Shown here: one piece after another, positions 7,475-9,531 of the stretch
Position numbering within the stretch: the stretch's first letter is position 1
Layout: each line of letters begins with the position of its first letter
Source of the DNA: Anaerolineae bacterium
GTDB lineage: Bacteria > Chloroflexota > Anaerolineae > UBA1429
Direction: 5' to 3'
NCBI GenBank assembly: GCA_016928125.1
Contig: JAFGLK010000147.1
Span: forward strand, 1-9,531
Length of the DNA stretch: 9,531 nt
The notes under the pieces: model-generated
What the model was told of the DNA's origin: nothing
Seen by the model: the letters and a program-made list of their open reading frames with translations, nothing else
Database searches by the model: none
Program-made: the position numbers and the translations under genes

Positions 7475-8706
7475 CGGGACGCCTCGATATCGGCTCGAGC
7501 CAGGGCTTCGCGTTGGCTCAGGCCATCCAGCACACGCAAGATGACCCAGAAGACGATCAACTGCAGCCCAAGCAACAGGAGCATCGTGCCAGCCAGAAGA
7601 TAGAGCCACAGCCGATCGATGGCCCAGCCCCCCAGCGCCAGGGCAAAGCTGATGGCGTCCATGCCGACGCCCATCACGATGCCCAGCCCGCCCAGCCACC
7701 AGAAATGACGGTCCAATTGGATACCGAGGATGGGGCGCCCGAACAATCCCTGCCGCACCGGTCGCCGATGAGCCAGAGCGACGAGGTAGTTGAAGGTGAT
7801 GCCCAAGGCCAGCAAATCCACACCCAATAGCCCCAGCACCGAGGCCACAAAAGCCCCGGCCACGCCCCAGGGGCCGAGGGTGGTGATGCCGCTCAGGCGC
7901 ATGCCAATGAAGACGCATCCGATCAAGATAGCCATGGCGATGGCGGCCAGGCCGATGCCCCCCAACACGCGCACAGGATTGTAGTTGAGCGAGGTCCACA
8001 GGATGGTCCGCAGAAAGCGCATGCCATCCCGAACGACCTGCAGCTTGGAGCGACCTTCGCGCTCCTCATACGGGATGGGGACCTCCACCACACGCAGCCC
8101 CTCGTGTACGGCGCGTGTGCTCATCACCGGCGTAAAGTTCAGCCCGTCGGGCAAAGGGTAGAGGAGCTCCAGAGCGGAACGTCGCACCAGGCGCATGCCG
8201 CTGGCAGGGTCAGCCACCCGATGGTTGCCCAAGATGGTCACCAGGCTGGACCAGATATAATTCCCCACCTGCCGTACGGGCGGCATCTTGCTCTCGGCTC
8301 CTGAGCGCCGTGACCCCACCACCAGGTCAGCCCCGGCAAAGAGCGGCCTGCAGAGTTCAGGCAGAAACTCGGGAGGATAGGTGCCATCGGCATCGAGGAA
8401 TCCGAGCCACTCACCCTGAGCGGCCGAGAAGCCCGTCTTGAGGGCGGCTCCATAGCCTCGGTTCGTCTTGTGGCGAATCAGGCGCACATCGGAATGCTCC
8501 TCGGCGACGGCGGCTGTGCCATCGGCAGACCCATCGTCGACGACGAGCAACTCCAGATCCACGCCCATCTCTTGCAGCGCCACGCGAATGGTTCGAACGC
8601 GCTCGATCATGCGTCCGATGCCCTGTTCTTCATTGTAGGCAGGGATGACAAGAGACAGTGTCGTCATGCCATCATATCCAGGGCTCGCTTTGCTCGACTC
8701 AGCCAC
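7471..8706 (-). CDS. Family 2 glycosyltransferase (DPM1/GtrB-like) with C-terminal membrane domain
   Basis: This 411-residue protein has a GT-A domain followed by membrane helices. The N-terminal domain begins LSLVIPAYNEE (~17), with VVDDGSADGT at ~55-64 for nucleotide-sugar binding and the DxD-type motif LDADGTYPPE at ~104-113. DPASGMRLVRR and the amphipathic PIPYEEREGRSKL follow, both typical of the dolichyl/undecaprenyl-phosphate sugar transferase branch. Four hydrophobic segments lie at ~248-269, 281-312, 336-363 and 366-393, more than the two usual in GtrB/ArnC-type proteins. Likely reaction: transfer of a sugar from a nucleotide donor to a polyprenyl phosphate at the inner face of the membrane; the sugar is not predictable. 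I chose GTG at 8706 because GAGGGAG ends five bases upstream. An ATG at 8667 (MTTLSLVIP) is a shorter alternative with a weaker site, and an ATG at 8757 would overlap the preceding gene. Confidence 0.88.
   Translation of the reverse strand: MAESSKASPGYDGMTTLSLVIPAYNEEQGIGRMIERVRTIRVALQEMGVDLELLVVDDGSADGTAAVAEEHSDVRLIRHKTNRGYGAALKTGFSAAQGEWLGFLDADGTYPPEFLPELCRPLFAGADLVVGSRRSGAESKMPPVRQVGNYIWSSLVTILGNHRVADPASGMRLVRRSALELLYPLPDGLNFTPVMSTRAVHEGLRVVEVPIPYEEREGRSKLQVVRDGMRFLRTILWTSLNYNPVRVLGGIGLAAIAMAILIGCVFIGMRLSGITTLGPWGVAGAFVASVLGLLGVDLLALGITFNYLVALAHRRPVRQGLFGRPILGIQLDRHFWWLGGLGIVMGVGMDAISFALALGGWAIDRLWLYLLAGTMLLLLGLQLIVFWVILRVLDGLSQREALARADIEASR
7482..7485 (-). promoter_or_regulatory. Ribosome binding site for the radical SAM gene
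   Basis: GAGG lies seven bases before the ATG at 7474. Together with the ATGA stop/start overlap it decides the start against the longer open frame reaching 7999. Confidence 0.55.
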
Positions 8707-8711
8707 GATCA

Positions 8712-8718
8712 CTCCCTC
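8712..8718 (-). promoter_or_regulatory. Ribosome binding site for the glycosyltransferase gene
   Basis: GAGGGAG, five bases before the GTG at 8706, lies in the 16-base gap after the acyltransferase stop. It is the strongest Shine-Dalgarno match seen in the window and favours GTG 8706 over ATG 8667. Confidence 0.6.
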
Positions 8719-8722
8719 GACG

Positions 8723-9502
8723 TCAAGGCTCTGATCCCCGCCCGAACCCTCTCTCATCCAGCCCGCTCAGAAAGATCTGCCCATCGCTCGCATGCATACT
8801 GCCATCAATGGCGCGGATGGGCTTGGCTGGAACTCCGCCCACCACCGTGTGCGCTGGCACGTTCTCGGTCACCACGGCACCCGCTGCTACCACTGCCCCT
8901 CGGCCGATGTGTACCCCGTCGGTCACTATCGCACCGGCGCCGATCCACACGTCGTCCTCGATCTCGATCCCCTCAGCGGTGATGCCCTGCTCCACAAAGG
9001 AACGCGTCGGGTCAGCGAATACATGGTTCACGGCCAGGATCTGCACCATGGGCGAGGTATAGACGCGATCCCCCAAAGAGACGCCGCCCTGCCCACGGAT
9101 GACCGTGTACTCCCCGATGAGCGCATCGCGACCGACTCGAATGCCCGCATGGGGCAGATGACGAAAGTTGTAGACATGCAGGATGGCGCCATGCATCACC
9201 AACGTGCCCGATCCGATCTGCACACCGCGGGGACAGGCATGGATATATACGCTATGATCCAAATAGGCCCGCGCCCCCAGGGTGATATGGTTGGCGTAGC
9301 GCAAACGTACACCCGCCTCAATGGCTGCCGCGCCTTCCATATGGAGCATGAGTCGGTAGAAGATCGCCCTCAGCCCCATCCCCACCGGCGTAGGGATGCC
9401 TCCCAACAGCAGTTGCAGCGCCTGCTCGAGCAGATAGCGCCCAAGATGATCGGCTTGTCTTCGAATGTACAGGGCGGGGCCGCCGGTGATTCTCGTAGCC
9501 AC
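8723..9502 (-). CDS. Left-handed beta-helix acyltransferase (WbbJ/maltose-O-acetyltransferase-like)
   Basis: This 259-residue protein of the hexapeptide-repeat family transfers an acetyl (or other acyl) group from acyl-CoA to a sugar. An amphipathic N-terminal region (~20-55) precedes beta-helix coils from ~60, with repeats such as [45 protein letters not shown] and the C-terminal group [20 protein letters not shown]. The catalytic His candidate is His160 in LAVNHVF, followed by a loop over the acceptor site. [11 protein letters not shown] (221-230) is the family's standard C-terminal signature. The tail after it (~231-259) is variable and unassigned. The start is GTG at 9502: an in-frame TGA lies just upstream (TGA GAG CGG GTG), so no longer form is possible. 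A weak GAGAG lies three bases before it. As first gene in the visible set it probably modifies a glycan residue handled by the genes behind it. Confidence 0.9.
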   Translation of the reverse strand: MATRITGGPALYIRRQADHLGRYLLEQALQLLLGGIPTPVGMGLRAIFYRLMLHMEGAAAIEAGVRLRYANHITLGARAYLDHSVYIHACPRGVQIGSGTLVMHGAILHVYNFRHLPHAGIRVGRDALIGEYTVIRGQGGVSLGDRVYTSPMVQILAVNHVFADPTRSFVEQGITAEGIEIEDDVWIGAGAIVTDGVHIGRGAVVAAGAVVTENVPAHTVVGGVPAKPIRAIDGSMHASDGQIFLSGLDERGFGRGSEP

Positions 9503-9531
9503 CCGCTCTCACTCTCATCTCTCTGATGCTA

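Noticed and set aside
7475..7999. N-terminal extension of the radical SAM reading frame by 175 residues
   Set aside because: It lies wholly inside the glycosyltransferase gene in another frame, its translation is His/Arg/Gly-rich with no domain, and the ATGA overlap with a GAGG site marks the real start at 7474.
9503..9531. Promoter upstream of the acyltransferase
   Set aside because: Only 29 bases are available. They contain a weak purine-rich ribosome site but no -10/-35 pair, and the operon may well begin outside the window.

Overview
This GC-rich bacterial window holds five protein-coding genes, all on the minus strand, packed tightly enough to be one transcription unit. In transcription order (right to left) they are: a left-handed beta-helix (hexapeptide) acyltransferase, a family 2 glycosyltransferase with a C-terminal membrane domain, a B12-binding-type radical SAM protein, an O-antigen ligase/Wzy-like polytopic membrane protein with a C-terminal TPR region, and a very large exported protein made of Asp-box (BNR) beta-propeller units. 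The last gene leaves the window at base 1, so its 3' end is missing. The junctions are a 16-base gap, a 4-base ATGA overlap, a 14-base overlap and an overlap of about 30-40 bases.

No rRNA, tRNA, mobile element or taxonomic marker is present, so the organism can only be inferred. High GC, an exported multi-propeller protein ending in a Thr/Pro-rich (PTPTAT-type) linker, and a WaaL/Wzy protein fused to TPRs are together reminiscent of Chloroflexota (Anaerolineae-like) genomes. This is an impression from protein style, not a demonstrated placement.

Right part (about 5750-9502) is a surface-glycan or lipid-glycan module. The acyltransferase would acetylate a sugar. The glycosyltransferase would transfer a sugar, probably to a polyprenyl-phosphate carrier. 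The radical SAM protein would carry out an unidentified radical modification. The WaaL/Wzy-like protein (3763-5763) would polymerise the finished lipid-linked glycan or transfer it to an acceptor on the outer face of the membrane.

Left part (1 to about 3800) is one continuous reading frame, although ORF callers that need a stop inside the window see only fragments. I read it codon by codon from 3740 to 3 and found no stop. It encodes a signal peptide, three tandem units of about 370 residues carrying three Asp-boxes each, then a Thr/Pro-rich linker that runs off the edge. Units 1 and 2 are close copies and unit 3 is divergent. Its start is unusual: no ATG or GTG lies in frame, and TTG codons inside the end of the upstream gene are the only conventional candidates.

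The most interesting reading is that a membrane glycan ligase is translationally coupled to an exported multi-propeller protein with a Thr/Pro-rich tail, so the protein could be the acceptor or partner of the glycan made upstream. This is a hypothesis.
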